Assembly: GCA_905221205.1 (NCBI GenBank)
Contig: CAJNCG010000002.1
Span: forward strand, 434,001-498,000
Source of the DNA: a bacterium
GTDB lineage: Bacteria > Bacillota > Bacilli > Lactobacillales > Streptococcaceae
Direction of reading: 5' to 3'
DNA: 64,000 bases
The notes under the pieces were generated by a model. That model did no database searches. It worked only from the letters and a program-made list of their open reading frames with translations, and was not told where the DNA came from. Shown one piece after another: positions 48,345-57,340 of the stretch (the stretch's first letter is position 1; every line of letters starts with the position of its first letter). Made by a program: the position numbers and the translations under genes.

Positions 48345-48749
48345 ATGGAACAAACTAATCAAAAATCCCAGTGCCAGCAACTCTGGGCGAGAAACAAATA
48401 CCTTGTTTTGAGCCATTCCAGCAATATTTACAATGAGATTCGTCAGTATCTCAAGAATGAAGAGGTGGAGGTGAGTCAGGTTCAGGAAATGATTGACCGT
48501 GCCTGCCAGATTCCAGAACACAGGGGTCAGGTCTGCAATGCCTTTCAGCATATTTGGGGCTATTTCAAAAAGAAAGCGACAGATGCTGAACGTAAGGACT
48601 ACATGCTCTTGCTGGATCGCTACCGCTTTGGTCAGGCTTCCAAGGGAGACTTGACTGCTAAGATTCGAGAGTTGCTTAATCGCTATCCCAATACCTACTT
48701 GCAACATTCGACTTTACTGAAAGGAGACTCCCATGAGACTTTGGCATGA
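48345..48749 (+). CDS. DUF1722 (YbgA-like) protein
   Basis: The 134-residue protein matches DUF1722: LWARNKYLVLSHS (~13-25), HIWGYFKKKATDAERKDYM (~69-87), LLDRYRFGQ and LNRYPNTYLQHST (~111-123). The family has no established biochemical role but is often found with DUF523 or photolyase-type repair genes; here it overlaps the predicted pyrimidine-dimer glycosylase by 17 bases. AAGGAG precedes the ATG. A hairpin GTTTCCA/TGGAAAC lies just upstream. Confidence 0.8.
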   Translation: MEQTNQKSQCQQLWARNKYLVLSHSSNIYNEIRQYLKNEEVEVSQVQEMIDRACQIPEHRGQVCNAFQHIWGYFKKKATDAERKDYMLLLDRYRFGQASKGDLTAKIRELLNRYPNTYLQHSTLLKGDSHETLA

Positions 48750-49098
48750 GGACTTAATTTCACAACTTCCCCGTCCTCAACTCTTGGGGCAGCATCGAGA
48801 GTGTTGCGCTCTACGTGGCAATGGCTGGGGTAGAAAGCATGCGACGGTGGACTATGTCTTTACTCACTCGCCTTATCGTCTCTATGCCTATCATGACTTG
48901 ATCATGGAGGAGATGGCTAACCGTGGCTACAATGTCAGTCCAGAGTGGCTGGACAAGAACTACCGTGGAAAGACTTGCCCTCCTTATGAAGATTTAGTGG
49001 AGGAAAAGTTGACTAGTCCTATATATAGCGAACATGATGATGCCTACTATGAGGAGTGTCTGGCTAATCTCCTAGAGAAGGGGATTGAGCTGGAATAA
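48733..49098 (+). CDS. Pyrimidine dimer DNA glycosylase (T4 endonuclease V-like, Pyr_excise)
   Basis: The 121-residue protein aligns with T4 DenV in layout: LISQLPRPQLLGQHRECCAL (split ~8-27; HRE corresponds to DenV Arg22-Glu23), VFTHSPYRLYAYHDLIMEEMANRGYNV (~42-68) and a C-terminal helical part. DenV cuts cyclobutane dimers using the alpha-amino group of Thr2; here residue 2 is Arg (MRLWHE), so either Met is kept or the mechanism differs. Overlaps the DUF1722 gene. Confidence 0.7.
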   Translation: MRLWHEDLISQLPRPQLLGQHRECCALRGNGWGRKHATVDYVFTHSPYRLYAYHDLIMEEMANRGYNVSPEWLDKNYRGKTCPPYEDLVEEKLTSPIYSEHDDAYYEECLANLLEKGIELE

Positions 49099-49155
49099 AC
49101 GTAAGGATTACAGCACTTTATAACTCTTCTCGTAATTTTTTCGAATAATAAAGAT

Positions 49156-49190
49156 GAGACCTTTGGAATTTTTCTAAGGTCTTCTTTTTA
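49156..49190 (+). terminator. Terminator after the glycosylase gene
   Basis: GAGACCTT / AAGGTCTT stem with a T tract. Confidence 0.82.
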
Positions 49191-49237
49191 TGAATGTTAG
49201 GATTTACTTTTAATAACTTTTGAGTTATAATTCATGA

Positions 49238-49294
49238 GAAACACAGCGTGAACTGAAAGACTTAAAAGAAAGAGGGGTAAGTGATGAAGAATAG
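49238..49294 (+). pseudogene. Remnant of a HigB/RelE-type toxin (3' end only)
   Basis: The 18 codons before the stop at 49292-49294 read ETQRELKDLKERGVSDEE, which resembles the C-terminal helix of streptococcal phage-derived HigB-like toxins (from memory ...AKRELADLKERGL...). An in-frame TGA lies directly upstream (49235-49237) and nothing toxin-like is found further left. The remnant overlaps the start of the antitoxin, the normal arrangement in toxin-first modules. Judged a deletion relic. Confidence 0.55.
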
Positions 49295-49577
49295 TGCCGT
49301 TGGGAGTAATTGGAAGGATGTCCGATCTGAACTCTTTACCAAGGAGGAAATCCTTGAAAGCGATATGCGAGTGGCTATCATGAGCGAGTTGATAGAAGCT
49401 AGGCATGAGCAAGGAATCAGTCAGAAAAAACTAGAAGAACTTAGTGGAGTAAGCCAACCTGTCATAGCTAGGATGGAAACAGGCAAGACTAGTCCTCAGT
49501 TGGACACAGTCTTAAAAGTCCTAGCCAGTTTAGGAAAGACACTAGCAGTCGTCCCACTCGAACAGAGAAAGAGTTGA
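49284..49577 (+). CDS. HigA-like XRE antitoxin without an intact toxin
   Basis: The 97-residue protein has a Xre/Cro helix-turn-helix in the second half (MSELIEARHEQGISQKKLEELSGVSQPVIARMETGK, in parts residues ~32-68) and a short C-terminus (LAVVPLEQRK). The leading ~30 residues (WKDVRSELFTKEEI) are typical of HigA-type antitoxins. AGAGGGG supports ATG 49284. With its toxin gone it may still regulate DNA or protect against related toxins. Confidence 0.75.
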   Translation: MKNSAVGSNWKDVRSELFTKEEILESDMRVAIMSELIEARHEQGISQKKLEELSGVSQPVIARMETGKTSPQLDTVLKVLASLGKTLAVVPLEQRKS

Positions 49578-49782
49578 TAGGGACGAAATTACTTGGTTGG
49601 CTAAAATCATCCACTGGATAATTTTACCTCCCGTCCGTACTTTTTCAGGGAAATATCAGAATTACAAAAGAAAAATCAACCTATAGTCTTTTCTAATAAC
49701 AAGTCATAGTCACTTATAAGAATTACTAATAACGTATTTGAGTATTCCAACTAAAATACAGCCAAAAACAAGCTATACAAAG

Positions 49783-49818
49783 GATTTGAGGCAGTTGCCT
49801 CAGGTCCTTTTCTTTTGT
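49783..49818 (+). terminator. Terminator or attenuator upstream of metE
   Basis: GGATTTGAGGCA / TGCCTCAGGTCC stem followed by TTTTCTTTT. It could end antitoxin-region transcripts or shield metE. Confidence 0.7.
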
Positions 49819-49830
49819 CCAAAACAGAGG

Positions 49831-49847
49831 TATAGTTTCAAACTATA
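49831..49847 (+). promoter_or_regulatory. CmhR operator of metE-metF
   Basis: TATAGTTTCAAACTATA, a perfect 17-base palindrome identical to the published pneumococcal CmhR (formerly MetR) site pattern TATAGTTTSAAACTATA. It lies 83 bases before the metE start. CmhR activates methionine/cysteine genes when sulfur amino acids are scarce. Confidence 0.9.
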
Positions 49848-49929
49848 TCAAAGCCTAATTTTTTACAATTATACAGACGCTTTCTTTTCTGTTAAGATAG
49901 TTTCAACAACAAATTTTGGAGGACACATC

Positions 49930-52179
49930 ATGTCAACTACAATCATCGGTTTCCCTCGTTTGGGCGAATTCCGCGAATTAAAATTTACAACTGAAAAATA
50001 CTTTAGAAAAGAAATCTCAGAAGAAGAACTCTTGGCTGCAGCAAAAGAATTGCGCGCAAAACACTGGAACATTGTCAAAGAAAAAGGCATCACTGAAATC
50101 CCATCAAATGACTTTTCTCACTATGATAACTTCCTAGATGCAGCTTTCCTCTTCAACGTGGTACCTGCATCAGTTCAAAACTTGGACTTGTCTGACCTTG
50201 AGCGCTACTTTGCTTTGGGACGTGGTTACCAAGGAGAAAAAGGGGATGTTCGTGCCCTTCCGATGAAGAAATGGTTCAACACCAACTACCACTACATCGT
50301 TCCTAAATTTGAAAAAGACACTCAGGTTAAACTTGCTGGTCACAAGATCTTTGATGAGTTCCAAGAAGCTAAAGAACTTGGTCTCAACACTCGTCCTGTT
50401 CTTGTAGGTCCATTCACTTTCCTTCAATTATCAGACTTTGAAGAAGGTGTGAAAGCAGAAGACTTCGTAGACAGCTTAGTGGCTGCTTACCAAGAAGTTT
50501 TTGCTAAATTGGCTGAACTTGGTGCGACTCGTATCCAATTGGATGAAGCTGCTCTTGTAAAAGACTTGACAGCTGAAGAAAAAGCTCTCTTCTTGAACCT
50601 CTACAACAAACTTTTGGCTGATAAAAAAGGTCTTGAAGTATTGCTTCAAACTTACTTCGGAGACGTTCGTGACGTTTATGCTGACCTTGTAAACTTGCCA
50701 GTTGATGCTATCGGTTTGGACTTCGTTGAAGGTAAGAAAACTCTTGAACTCGTTAAAGGTGGTTTCCCAGCTGATAAGACTCTCTACGCAGGTATTGTCA
50801 ATGGTAAAAACATCTGGCGTAACAACTATGAAAAGAGCTTGGCTATTCTTGAGCAAATCCCAGCTGAAAACATTGTTTTGACTAGCTCATGCTCACTTCT
50901 TCATGTGCCATTCACAACAGCTAATGAAGAATTTGAACCAGCTATCTTGAACCACTTTGCTTTCGCAGTTGAAAAATTAGACGAAATCCGTGACTTGGAT
51001 GCCATCCGCAATGGTCAAGGTGAACAAGCTCTTGCAGCCAACAAAGAACTCTTTGCGACTGAACGTGTTGGTGTCAATGCGGAACTTCGTGCGCGCATCG
51101 CTGGCTTGACAGACGCAGACTATACTCGTTTGCCAGCCTTTGCAGAGCGTGAAGCTATCCAAGAAGAAGCTTTCAAACTTCCAGCTCTTCCAACAACAAC
51201 GATCGGTTCATTCCCTCAAACTAAGGAAGTCCGTGCCAAACGTTTGGCTTACCGTAAAGGTGAATTGTCTCAAGAAGAGTATGACGCTTTCCTTGCTGAA
51301 ACAATCGACGAATGGATTAAATGGCAAGAAGATATCGACTTTGATGTTCTTGTTCACGGTGAGTTTGAGCGTAATGACATGGTTGAGTACTTCGGTCAAA
51401 ACTTGTCAGGTTACCTCTTCTCTAAAAATGGTTGGGTACAATCTTACGGTATGCGTGGGGTTAAACCACCAATTATCTGGGGTGATGTCACTCGTCTTAA
51501 CCCTATCACTGTTAAATGGTCTAGCTATGCACAAAGCCGTACAAACAAACCTGTTAAAGGTATGTTGACTGGACCTGTTACCATCCTTAACTGGTCATTC
51601 CCACGTGAAGATATCTCTATCAAGGATTCAACTCTTCAAATCGCCCTTGCTATCAAGGATGAAGTACTTGACCTTGAAGCTGCTGGTGTGAAAATCATCC
51701 AAATCGACGAGGCTGCTCTTCGTGAGAAATTGCCACTTCGTCGTAGCGACTGGTACGAAGACTACCTTGACTGGGCTATTCCAGCCTTCCGTTTGGTACA
51801 CTCAACAGTAGCACCAGACACACAAATTCACACTCACATGTGTTACTCAGAATTTACAGATATCATCCCAGCTATCGACAACTTGGATGCGGACGTTATC
51901 TCATTTGAGGCTAGCCGTTCAAATCTTGAAATCTTGGACGAACTCAAAGCGAAAAACTTCCAAACAGAAGTGGGACCTGGGGTTTACGATATCCACTCAC
52001 CTCGTGTGCCAAATGAAGGCGAAATCGACAACACAATCGAAGCCATCCTTGCTAAAGTGCCAAGCAAGAAAGTTTGGATCAACCCTGACTGTGGTTTGAA
52101 AACACGTGGTATTCCAGAAACAAAAGAAAGCTTGATCCGCCTTGTTGAAGCAGCTAAAGCTGCGCGTGAGAAATTGTAA
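49930..52179 (+). CDS. metE: Cobalamin-independent methionine synthase
   Basis: Transfers a methyl group from methyl-tetrahydrofolate-(Glu)n to homocysteine. The 749-residue protein is the usual duplicated barrel: N-terminal half begins [17 protein letters not shown]; the C-terminal half carries the zinc site His and Cys in HTHMCYSEF (~635-643), the Glu in the following strand and Cys in [10 protein letters not shown] (~717-726). GGAGG seven bases upstream fixes the start; the open frame to the left is ignored because it contains the operator and terminator. Confidence 0.98.
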   Translation: MSTTIIGFPRLGEFRELKFTTEKYFRKEISEEELLAAAKELRAKHWNIVKEKGITEIPSNDFSHYDNFLDAAFLFNVVPASVQNLDLSDLERYFALGRGYQGEKGDVRALPMKKWFNTNYHYIVPKFEKDTQVKLAGHKIFDEFQEAKELGLNTRPVLVGPFTFLQLSDFEEGVKAEDFVDSLVAAYQEVFAKLAELGATRIQLDEAALVKDLTAEEKALFLNLYNKLLADKKGLEVLLQTYFGDVRDVYADLVNLPVDAIGLDFVEGKKTLELVKGGFPADKTLYAGIVNGKNIWRNNYEKSLAILEQIPAENIVLTSSCSLLHVPFTTANEEFEPAILNHFAFAVEKLDEIRDLDAIRNGQGEQALAANKELFATERVGVNAELRARIAGLTDADYTRLPAFAEREAIQEEAFKLPALPTTTIGSFPQTKEVRAKRLAYRKGELSQEEYDAFLAETIDEWIKWQEDIDFDVLVHGEFERNDMVEYFGQNLSGYLFSKNGWVQSYGMRGVKPPIIWGDVTRLNPITVKWSSYAQSRTNKPVKGMLTGPVTILNWSFPREDISIKDSTLQIALAIKDEVLDLEAAGVKIIQIDEAALREKLPLRRSDWYEDYLDWAIPAFRLVHSTVAPDTQIHTHMCYSEFTDIIPAIDNLDADVISFEASRSNLEILDELKAKNFQTEVGPGVYDIHSPRVPNEGEIDNTIEAILAKVPSKKVWINPDCGLKTRGIPETKESLIRLVEAAKAAREKL

Positions 52180-52281
52180 GATAAGGATTTCTCAAGAAGC
52201 ACTGTTTGGTCAATCTGCCTGTTTCACTCGGATTCAAAGAGTCCAGCTAATGAAAAAATCAACTAGAAAAGGATAATGACT

Positions 52282-53148
52282 ATGTCACGCCAAACACCGT
52301 CACTCTCATTTGAAGTGTTCCCTCCAAACCCAGCTGTGGGTAATGATAAAATTATTTCTGCTCTTCGAGATATGCAGGAGTTGGCTCCTCATTTTATCAG
52401 TGTAACTGCCAGCAATAATAAATTTAATATCAAGGAAACGACGGTTCGTTTGGCTGACTTTATCCAAAATGACTTGGCGATTCCGACAATTGCTCACTTG
52501 CCAGCCATCTATTTGACCAAGGACAAGGTTGCTGAAACCATTGCTGACTTGGACAAGGTTGGGGTGCAGAAAATCTTGGCTCTTCGTGGGGATATCATTC
52601 TAGATGTGGAACCACAAAAGGATTTCCGCTACGCAACTGACTTGATCGAGTTCATCAAGGAACAAGCCCCTCACTTTGATATTGTTGGTGCTTGTTATCC
52701 AGAAGGACACCCTGATTCACCAAATCAGATTTCAGATATTCAAAATCTTAAGAAGAAAGTGGATGCAGGCTGTTCGAGCCTTGTAACTCAGCTTTTCTTT
52801 GACAATGAGCGCTTCTATGATTTCCAAGACAAATGTATCTTGGCTGGGATTGATGTTCCTATTCATGCAGGGATTATGCCAATTCTTAACCGTAATCAGG
52901 CTCTCCGCCTCTTGAAGACTTGTGAGAATATCCATCTTCCACGCAAATTTAAAGCCATCTTAGACAAGTATGAGCATGACCCTGAGTCGCTCAGAGCAGC
53001 AGGACTTGCCTATGCAGTGGACCAAATCGTGGACTTGGTAACTCAGGATGTCGCCGGTGTGCATCTTTACACCATGAACAATGCTGAAACAGCAAAATAC
53101 ATCCACCAAGCAACCCATGCCTTGTTTAATCATCAGTCTCTAGGATAA
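52282..53148 (+). CDS. metF: Methylenetetrahydrofolate reductase
   Basis: Makes the methyl-THF used by MetE. The 288-residue FAD barrel has SFEVFPP at the start, LALRGD (~107-112), and the YPEGHPDS motif (~145-152). AAAAGG is nine bases before ATG 52282; the ATG at 52276 is too close to it. Co-transcribed with metE, followed by a terminator. Confidence 0.96.
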   Translation: MSRQTPSLSFEVFPPNPAVGNDKIISALRDMQELAPHFISVTASNNKFNIKETTVRLADFIQNDLAIPTIAHLPAIYLTKDKVAETIADLDKVGVQKILALRGDIILDVEPQKDFRYATDLIEFIKEQAPHFDIVGACYPEGHPDSPNQISDIQNLKKKVDAGCSSLVTQLFFDNERFYDFQDKCILAGIDVPIHAGIMPILNRNQALRLLKTCENIHLPRKFKAILDKYEHDPESLRAAGLAYAVDQIVDLVTQDVAGVHLYTMNNAETAKYIHQATHALFNHQSLG

Positions 53149-53156
53149 TAAAAAGC

Positions 53157-53195
53157 AAACCATTCTTCTCAGGTGAGGGGAATGGTTCCTTTTTA
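53157..53195 (+). terminator. Terminator of metE-metF
   Basis: AACCATTC / GAATGGTT stem, loop TTCTCAGGTGAGGG, and T tract. Confidence 0.88.
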
Positions 53196-53227
53196 ATGGT
53201 AAAGACCGCACTTTTTAAGAAAAATAT

Positions 53228-53515
53228 GATAAAATAAACTCTGTACGTACTTGATACAAAGATGAGGGTATAAACAGATTTTTAACTATTCAAATCTGCT
53301 ATAAAAAGGACAAATACTAAAGAATAATATTTTTAAACTTTTCAAAGTATCTAGGTAGTTGAACACGGGCTAAATCCCTAGTGAAAAAGATAGATTTCCT
53401 GGTGTGCATCGCACACTGCGTCAATCTCCTATTTTCATACGAGATTCTTTACGCCCTTTGTATCCTGATCTTTGTAGGCAAGGCGTATAATTTCATCAAT
53501 CCAAAGGGGATTAAA
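53228..53515 (+). promoter_or_regulatory. pnp promoter region and long structured leader
   Basis: An extended -10 (TGATAAAAT, ~53227-53235) is followed by about 270 untranslated bases with several hairpins: CAGATTT/AAATCTG (~53276-53299), CTAGG/CCTAG enclosing GAACACGGGC, GTGTGC-ATC-GCACAC (~53402-53416) inside an AGATT/AATCT pair, and TACGCC/GGCGTA (~53450-53488) close to the ribosome site. pnp mRNAs in other bacteria are autoregulated through leader hairpins, so this may be the target here. Hairpins seen; regulation inferred. Confidence 0.55.
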
Positions 53516-55729
53516 ATGACAAAACAAGTGTTTCAAACGACTTTTGCGGGTCGTGAGTTAATTGTAGAGACTGGTCAGGTTGCCAAGCAAGCGAATGGCG
53601 CAGTTGTCGTGCGTTACGGTGAGTCAACTGTCTTGACTGCGGCCGTTATGTCTAAGAAAATGGCAACTGGGGATTTCTTCCCACTTCAAGTCAACTATGA
53701 AGAAAAAATGTATGCAGCTGGGAAGTTTCCTGGTGGCTTTATGAAACGTGAAGGACGTCCTTCAACAGATGCGACCTTGACAGCGCGTTTGATTGACCGT
53801 CCAATCCGTCCTATGTTTGCGGAAGGTTTCCGTAATGAAGTGCAAGTGATTAACACCGTGCTTTCTTATGATGAAAATGCCTCTGCACCTATGGCAGCTA
53901 TGTTTGGTTCATCCTTGGCGCTTTCTATTTCAGATATTCCGTTTGACGGACCAATCGCTGGGGTACAAGTGGGCTATGTAGATGGTCAAATCATCATCAA
54001 CCCTACTCAAGAACAAGCAGAGCAATCGCTTCTTGAATTAACAGTAGCTGGTACCAAGCACGCCATTAACATGGTAGAGTCTGGTGCCAAAGAATTATCA
54101 GAAGAAATCATGTTGGAAGCCCTTCTCAAAGGGCACGAAGCAGTCAAAGAATTGATTGCCTTCCAAGAAGAAATCGTTGCTGCTGTCGGTAAGGAAAAAG
54201 CAGAAGTAGAATTGCTTCATGTAGATGCTGCCTTGCAGGCTGAAATCATCGCAGCCTACAACAGCGACCTCCAAAAAGCGGTTCAAGTAGAAGAGAAATT
54301 GGCTCGTGAAGCTGCAACTCAAGCAGTTAAAGACCAAGTGACTGCTGTGTACGAAGAAAAATATGCAGAACACGAAGAATTTGACCGCATCATGCGTGAT
54401 GTAGCTGAAATTTTGGAACAAATGGAACACGCTGAAGTGCGCCGTTTGATCACAGAAGACAAGGTGCGTCCTGACGGTCGTAAGGTCGATGAAATCCGTC
54501 CTTTGGATGCGGTTGTTGACTTCTTACCACGTGTGCACGGTTCAGGTCTCTTCACTCGTGGGCAGACTCAAGCCCTTTCAGTCTTGACCTTGGCTCCGAT
54601 GGGTGAAACTCAAATCGTCGATGGTTTGGATCCTGAGTACAAGAAACGCTTTATGCACCACTATAACTTCCCTCAATACTCTGTAGGGGAAACTGGTCGT
54701 TATGGTGCGCCAGGTCGTCGTGAAATTGGTCACGGTGCTCTTGGTGAGCGTGCCCTTGCTCAAGTTTTGCCAAGTTTGGAAGAATTCCCATACGCTATCC
54801 GTCTGGTAGCAGAGGTCTTGGAATCAAACGGTTCTTCATCTCAAGCTTCTATCTGTGCGGGAACGCTTGCCCTTATGGCTGGTGGTGTGCCAATCAAGGC
54901 ACCAGTAGCTGGTATTGCCATGGGTCTCATCTCAGATGGAAATAACTACACTGTCTTGACAGATATCCAAGGTTTGGAAGACCACTTTGGAGACATGGAC
55001 TTTAAGGTTGCAGGTACTCGTGACGGGATTACAGCCCTTCAAATGGATATCAAGATCCAAGGAATTACTGCAGAAATCTTGACGGAGGCCCTTGCCCAAG
55101 CTAAGAAAGCGCGTTTTGAAATCCTTGATGTGATTGAAGCAACGATTCCAGAAGTTCGTCCAGAATTGGCTCCAACTGCTCCGAAAATTGATACCATCAA
55201 GATTGATGTTGACAAGATCAAGATTGTCATCGGTAAGGGTGGAGAAACTATTGACAAGATTATCGCTGAAACAGGCGTTAAGATTGATATTGACGAAGAA
55301 GGAAATGTGTCTATCTACTCTAGCGACCAAGATGCTATCAACCGTGCCAAAGAAATCATTGCTGGCTTGGTTCGTGAAGCCAAAGTGGATGAAGTTTACC
55401 ATGCGAAGGTTGTTCGTATCGAGAAATTTGGTGCCTTTGTTAACCTCTTTGACAAGACGGATGCCCTTGTTCATATCTCTGAGATGGCTTGGACGCGTAC
55501 CAATAATGTCGAAGACTTGGTAGCAATCGGGGATGAAGTTGATGTTAAGGTTATCAAGATTGATGAAAAAGGACGTGTGGATGCTTCTATGAAGGCCCTT
55601 CTTCCTCGTCCGCCAAAACCTGAACGTGATGAAAAAGGTGAAAAATCAGAGCGTCCTCACCGCCCACGTCATCACAAGGATCACAAACCTAAGAAAGAAT
55701 TTACAGAAACACCAAAAGATTCAGAATAA
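53516..55729 (+). CDS. pnp: Polyribonucleotide nucleotidyltransferase (PNPase)
   Basis: 3'-5' phosphorolytic exoribonuclease of the degradosome. The 737-residue protein has two RNase PH domains (first ~10-145, second ~320-540 with RTDGR-type [11 protein letters not shown] and [18 protein letters not shown]), a KH domain with [12 protein letters not shown] (~568-579) and an S1 domain ([16 protein letters not shown], ~628-643), then a charged tail. ATG 53516 has AAAGGGGA upstream; the open frame from 53381 runs through leader hairpins and is not used. Confidence 0.98.
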   Translation: MTKQVFQTTFAGRELIVETGQVAKQANGAVVVRYGESTVLTAAVMSKKMATGDFFPLQVNYEEKMYAAGKFPGGFMKREGRPSTDATLTARLIDRPIRPMFAEGFRNEVQVINTVLSYDENASAPMAAMFGSSLALSISDIPFDGPIAGVQVGYVDGQIIINPTQEQAEQSLLELTVAGTKHAINMVESGAKELSEEIMLEALLKGHEAVKELIAFQEEIVAAVGKEKAEVELLHVDAALQAEIIAAYNSDLQKAVQVEEKLAREAATQAVKDQVTAVYEEKYAEHEEFDRIMRDVAEILEQMEHAEVRRLITEDKVRPDGRKVDEIRPLDAVVDFLPRVHGSGLFTRGQTQALSVLTLAPMGETQIVDGLDPEYKKRFMHHYNFPQYSVGETGRYGAPGRREIGHGALGERALAQVLPSLEEFPYAIRLVAEVLESNGSSSQASICAGTLALMAGGVPIKAPVAGIAMGLISDGNNYTVLTDIQGLEDHFGDMDFKVAGTRDGITALQMDIKIQGITAEILTEALAQAKKARFEILDVIEATIPEVRPELAPTAPKIDTIKIDVDKIKIVIGKGGETIDKIIAETGVKIDIDEEGNVSIYSSDQDAINRAKEIIAGLVREAKVDEVYHAKVVRIEKFGAFVNLFDKTDALVHISEMAWTRTNNVEDLVAIGDEVDVKVIKIDEKGRVDASMKALLPRPPKPERDEKGEKSERPHRPRHHKDHKPKKEFTETPKDSE

Positions 55730-55744
55730 GAAAAGGAGAAATGT

Positions 55745-56362
55745 ATGGGATGGTGGCGCGAAACCATTGATATCGTAAAAGAAAATGATCCAGCGGCCCG
55801 CACCACTTTGGAGGTTTTGCTGACTTATCCAGGTGTCAAGGCCTTGGCGGCCCACCGTCTCTCGCATTTTCTCTGGAAGCACGGCTTCAAACTCCTGGCT
55901 CGTATGCACAGTCAGTTCTGGCGCTTTTGGACTCAGATTGAGATTCATCCAGGTGCTCAGATAGACTCGGGTGTCTTTATTGACCACGGTTCAGGCTTGG
56001 TGATTGGTGAGACGGCGATTGTTGAAAAAGGCGTTCTTCTCTATCACGGAGTGACTCTTGGTGGGACAGGGAAAGATGTTGGCAAACGCCATCCGACTGT
56101 GCGTAAAGGAGCTCTCATATCGGCTCATGCCCAAGTTATCGGGCCTGTAGAAATCGGTGAAAATGCCAAGGTCGGTGCAGCAGCAGTTGTCGTGGCAGAC
56201 GTACCTAGTGATGTGACGGTTGTTGGTATCCCGGCCAAAATTGTCCGCCTTCATGGTAAAAAAGATGAGCCAGTCATTCACGAAGTCGAAGAAAAACGAG
56301 AGTATTATGTCAATAAACTCGAGCAGGCTAAAGAAGCCAGTCACAGATCGTCTGGTTTGTAG
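55745..56362 (+). CDS. cysE: Serine O-acetyltransferase
   Basis: First step of cysteine synthesis. The 205-residue protein has the left-handed beta-helix hexapeptide repeats with catalytic His in DHGSGLVIGE (~80) and HGVTLGGTGKDVGKRHPT (~101-118). AAAAGGAG precedes the ATG. It lies between pnp and cysS in an apparent run of same-strand genes. Confidence 0.96.
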   Translation: MGWWRETIDIVKENDPAARTTLEVLLTYPGVKALAAHRLSHFLWKHGFKLLARMHSQFWRFWTQIEIHPGAQIDSGVFIDHGSGLVIGETAIVEKGVLLYHGVTLGGTGKDVGKRHPTVRKGALISAHAQVIGPVEIGENAKVGAAAVVVADVPSDVTVVGIPAKIVRLHGKKDEPVIHEVEEKREYYVNKLEQAKEASHRSSGL

Positions 56363-56373
56363 AGGATATCTAT

Positions 56374-57258
56374 ATGATTCAAGCAAGAAGCGAGTTAAGC
56401 CATGAGGAGCTATCTGAGGCGAAAAACCTAATTAACTGTTGTCAAGCCTATGATGGAACTTATCGTGATCCCTATCTTTCTAACATGCTTAATTTTGACC
56501 CAAACATGCCCGCCTTTTTCCTTTATTATGAAAAAGGCGAACTTGCTGGTCTCTTAACTGTCTATGCTGATGATCAAGATGTGGAAGTGACGATACTGGT
56601 TCATCCAGATTATCGTCGTCAGGGAATTGCGCGTGCTTTGTTTACGAGTTTTGAGAAAGAAACGGTTTCTTTCCCTATTCGTTCAGTGACTTTTCAGACA
56701 GAACGTATTTTTTTAGACCGTCATCCTGATTTTGTCGATAACTGGGGACTGGTCGAGGATGAAGAGACAGAAACTTGGTTAGGTAAGGATAGAAGACCTT
56801 ATCAGTTAGCAAAACTTTCTAATCTTGAAGTTTTGTTAGCAGATCGTTCGTATCAGGAGCAAATTAGCCAGTTAAAATTTCAGGCATTTTCAGAGGAACA
56901 TGAATCGAGAGAAGTTGTGGATAGATATGTCGCCGAAGCTCTGAAGGATCCAGAAAGTCGCCTATATATTTTATTAAAAGACGGTCAGGTTATTGGAACT
57001 TGCACGGTAGATTTGTCGACTAATACGAATTACTTTTATGGTTTGGCAATATCGGAACCTGAACGTGGAAAAGGTTATGGAAGCTATTTAGCAAAATCCC
57101 TAGTCAACCAACTGATTGAACAAAATGATAAGGAATTTCAGATTGCAGTAGAGGACAGCAACGTAGGTGCCAAACGCTTATATGAAAAGATCGGCTTTGT
57201 CAAACAGACCCAGGTGGTTTATCTGAATGAGAAAGGAGCAAGGGATTCCGAAGTCTAG
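56374..57258 (+). CDS. GNAT family N-acetyltransferase with two GNAT-like domains
   Basis: The 294-residue protein has an N-terminal GNAT domain with the acetyl-CoA loop VHPDYRRQGIARALF (~78-92) and a second, more complete one with LAISEPERGKGYGSYLA (~226-242) and DSNVGAKRLYEKIGF. The substrate is unknown. Twelve bases separate it from cysE, so it is probably co-transcribed. Confidence 0.85.
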   Translation: MIQARSELSHEELSEAKNLINCCQAYDGTYRDPYLSNMLNFDPNMPAFFLYYEKGELAGLLTVYADDQDVEVTILVHPDYRRQGIARALFTSFEKETVSFPIRSVTFQTERIFLDRHPDFVDNWGLVEDEETETWLGKDRRPYQLAKLSNLEVLLADRSYQEQISQLKFQAFSEEHESREVVDRYVAEALKDPESRLYILLKDGQVIGTCTVDLSTNTNYFYGLAISEPERGKGYGSYLAKSLVNQLIEQNDKEFQIAVEDSNVGAKRLYEKIGFVKQTQVVYLNEKGARDSEV

Positions 57259-57340
57259 AGAGATTCGGACTGAAATTGAATTGAACTCTTAGTGATGAAA
57301 CTAATTGTTCTTGGATTTTGGTTTTCCTGACTATTATTTT

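Noticed and set aside
49738-49929. 64-residue N-terminal extension of MetE
   Set aside because: It covers the terminator and CmhR operator; GGAGG supports 49930.
53381-53515. 45-residue hydrophobic N-terminal extension of PNPase
   Set aside because: It starts at GTG without a ribosome site and spans RNA hairpins; the family start is at 53516 behind AAAGGGGA.
57259-57340. T-box leader for cysS
   Set aside because: The spacer is too short and lacks the T-box sequence and terminator.
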